NCBI GenBank assembly: GCA_012103375.1
Contig: WLWX01000001.1
Coordinates: 2,274,492-2,338,491, forward strand
Source of the DNA: Paracoccaceae bacterium
GTDB lineage: Bacteria; Pseudomonadota; Alphaproteobacteria; Rhodobacterales; Rhodobacteraceae
DNA: 64,000 nt
Direction of reading: 5' to 3'
Of the stretch, positions 62,730-64,000 are shown piece after piece. Position 1 is the stretch's first letter. Each line of letters opens with the position of its first letter. Made by a program: the position numbers and the translations under genes. Below the pieces are notes generated by a model that saw only the letters and a list, made by a program, of their open reading frames with translations, did not search any database and was not told the DNA's origin.

Positions 62730-62825
62730 GCCGCGCTGGGCTTGCGTTGTCAGGATCAGGATCGGCAGTTGCTGCAAGGACAGGCGTCGCAGCGAATTGA
62801 TCTGGCGCAAGGTCAGACCTGCGCC

Positions 62826-63043
62826 GATTGTGTTGAAAAACTCCGAAATCAGAGCGTCGCGGATTTCTTGCGAAAACCTATGAAGCGAAATAGTCGGAAA
62901 GCTTTGACCACGAGACAGCGCATGGCTGCGCGTGAGCGCATGTAGGCGATTTGGGCCGACCCCCGCGCCAAAAATTTAGGATCGGGCTGCATGGAAAGAA
63001 AAATCATCGTTCAGGCCCTAAAACGGAGTTTTTCAACACAATC
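62826..63043. mobile_element. 218-bp MITE, copy 2 (inverted relative to copy 1)
   Basis: Reverse complement of 23998-24215, with the same inverted ends. I compared both copies by eye over the full length and found no mismatch. It ends 44 bases before the ftsH start, so it lies within the ftsH upstream region. No gene inside. Confidence 0.9.
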
Positions 63044-63087
63044 CGCCCTTGTGGTCTTTTGGCGTGGTATGAACCGAAGGCGCAGGC

Positions 63088-64000
63088 ATGCCCGAGCAAC
63101 CGACCGGTCCGAAGAAACAACCTTCGATCCAGCCGAGCACTCTGATGCTGATGGCGGCGATTGTCATGGGCACCTACTCCGTAGTGGCAGTTCTGTCCGA
63201 ATCTGGCGGATCTGCGGTTCAGACCGTCGCCTATAGCGACCTGAAAGCGATGATCCGCGAAGGCGAAGTTGCTTCGGCCCTGCTGGAAGAGCACTCGGTG
63301 ACCCTGACGATTGGCGATGCCGAACTGGGAACTGTCGAGCGGTTTCGTGCCACAACGCCGACCCAGGGGCCGACCCAGGGCGATCCTGATCTGTTGCCGA
63401 TGCTCGAAGCCCATGGCGTGACTGTTTCGGCCCGTGCCCCACAGGGGGTGTCCATGCTCAGCTATGTATTGCCCTGGATATTGATCCTTGGGTTCTATCT
63501 TTGGTTGCAGCGCCGGATGATGGGCAGAATGTCGGGCGGGCTGGGGGCAGGGGGGCTTGGCGGTATCTTCAGTGGTCGGTTCGCCAAACCTGTCCAGCCC
63601 AAGCAGCGCATTACCTTCGACGACGTCGCCGGGCAGGATCAGGCGAAAAAAGAAGTGTCCGAACTGGTCGAGTTCCTGCGCGATCCCGATAGGTTTTCGC
63701 GTGTTGGTGCCGAAGTACCCCATGGGGTTCTTCTGATGGGACCGCCCGGAACCGGCAAAACGCTGCTGGCCAGGGCATTGGCGGGTGAGGCCGACGTGCC
63801 GTTCTTTTCCACCTCGGGGTCCGAATTCATCGAGGTCTTCGTAGGGGTCGGTGCGGGCCGGGTGCGCAAGATGTTCGAGGCCGCACGCAAAGTCGCACCT
63901 GCCATCGTCTTCATTGACGAATTGGACAGTATCGGCCGCACGCGGGGCACCGGGCTGGGCGGCGGCCATGATGAGCGCGAGCAGACGCTGAACCAGATCC
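63088..64000 (+). CDS. ftsH: ATP-dependent zinc metalloprotease FtsH-type (3' end cut by window edge)
   Basis: 304 residues are visible from ATG 63088, behind GAAGG. An N-terminal membrane helix ([18 protein letters not shown]) precedes a periplasmic segment, then a second helix ([21 protein letters not shown]). The AAA module has [16 protein letters not shown], Walker [18 protein letters not shown] near 217, the pore loop region [17 protein letters not shown] and Walker [16 protein letters not shown]. The protease domain (HEXXH) lies beyond the window. FtsH degrades membrane and unstable proteins; the variant Walker B and the stress-island setting suggest a second, specialised copy. Confidence 0.93.
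   Translation, partial: MPEQPTGPKKQPSIQPSTLMLMAAIVMGTYSVVAVLSESGGSAVQTVAYSDLKAMIREGEVASALLEEHSVTLTIGDAELGTVERFRATTPTQGPTQGDPDLLPMLEAHGVTVSARAPQGVSMLSYVLPWILILGFYLWLQRRMMGRMSGGLGAGGLGGIFSGRFAKPVQPKQRITFDDVAGQDQAKKEVSELVEFLRDPDRFSRVGAEVPHGVLLMGPPGTGKTLLARALAGEADVPFFSTSGSEFIEVFVGVGAGRVRKMFEAARKVAPAIVFIDELDSIGRTRGTGLGGGHDEREQTLNQI

Noticed and set aside
63004-63969. 321-codon minus-strand frame over ftsH
   Set aside because: Antisense to the clear AAA module on the plus strand.
1-64000. CRISPR arrays, tRNA and rRNA genes
   Set aside because: No regularly spaced repeats and no cloverleaf or rRNA segments were noticed.

Overview
The window looks like chromosomal DNA from an alphaproteobacterium of the Rhodobacterales (Roseobacter/Rhodobacter group). 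The signs are a gap / tkt / zauP-zapA neighbourhood, a TrgA family gene, a CGFS glutaredoxin next to bolA, a fused PuuE-UraD purine-catabolism protein, a Rhodobacteraceae-type intergenic repeat and many TTGAT-N4-ATCAA (FNR/Dnr type) operators. The genus cannot be fixed from the sequence alone.

Layout. 1-8 kb: gap (cut by the window edge), three paralogous small secreted four-cysteine proteins around a DoxX gene, tkt, the Z-ring pair zauP-zapA, then grxD, bolA and a GNAT gene. 8-15 kb: purL, an IS630-family element that ends a truncated fadL-type gene, an EamA transporter and guaA. 15-24 kb: a five-gene peptide ABC importer facing argE and a second M20 peptidase. 24-28 kb: a 218-bp MITE, an MFS transporter, a DUF924 gene and an IS1182-family element. 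28-33.5 kb: urate and purine catabolism (NCS2 permease, allA, puuE-uraD fusion, uraH, puuD). 33.7-38.3 kb: L,D-transpeptidase, DsbA-like protein, TrgA, and a large beta-helix/RTX exoprotein.

38.5-62.4 kb is the most unusual part. It is a dense stress and micro-oxic survival island: PEP synthase, Hsp20, a bactofilin-like membrane protein, DUF2267 and DUF3775 proteins, a VIT1 metal transporter, a phasin, a DevBCA-like exporter, a CRP/FNR-type sensory domain without a helix-turn-helix, a DUF2892 protein, a BMP-type nucleoside importer, a ZIP transporter, PfkB, a copper ATPase, a DksA-like protein and an APC permease. Seven FNR-box-like palindromes lie in six of its intergenic regions. Together the genes suggest a coordinated response to oxygen limitation: carbon re-routing (PpsA/PfkB), storage (phasin), protein protection (Hsp20), metal handling and transcriptional adjustment. 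The content resembles the DosR dormancy regulon of mycobacteria but is under an FNR-type operator. That parallel is inference.

The window ends with a second copy of the same MITE in inverted orientation, directly upstream of an ftsH-type gene that runs off the edge. Several genes look damaged: fadL (IS630), a PRC-barrel-like fragment, the ZIP gene (in-frame TAG), one ABC permease (missing segment and missing stop) and a cytochrome c-like gene lacking its heme histidine.
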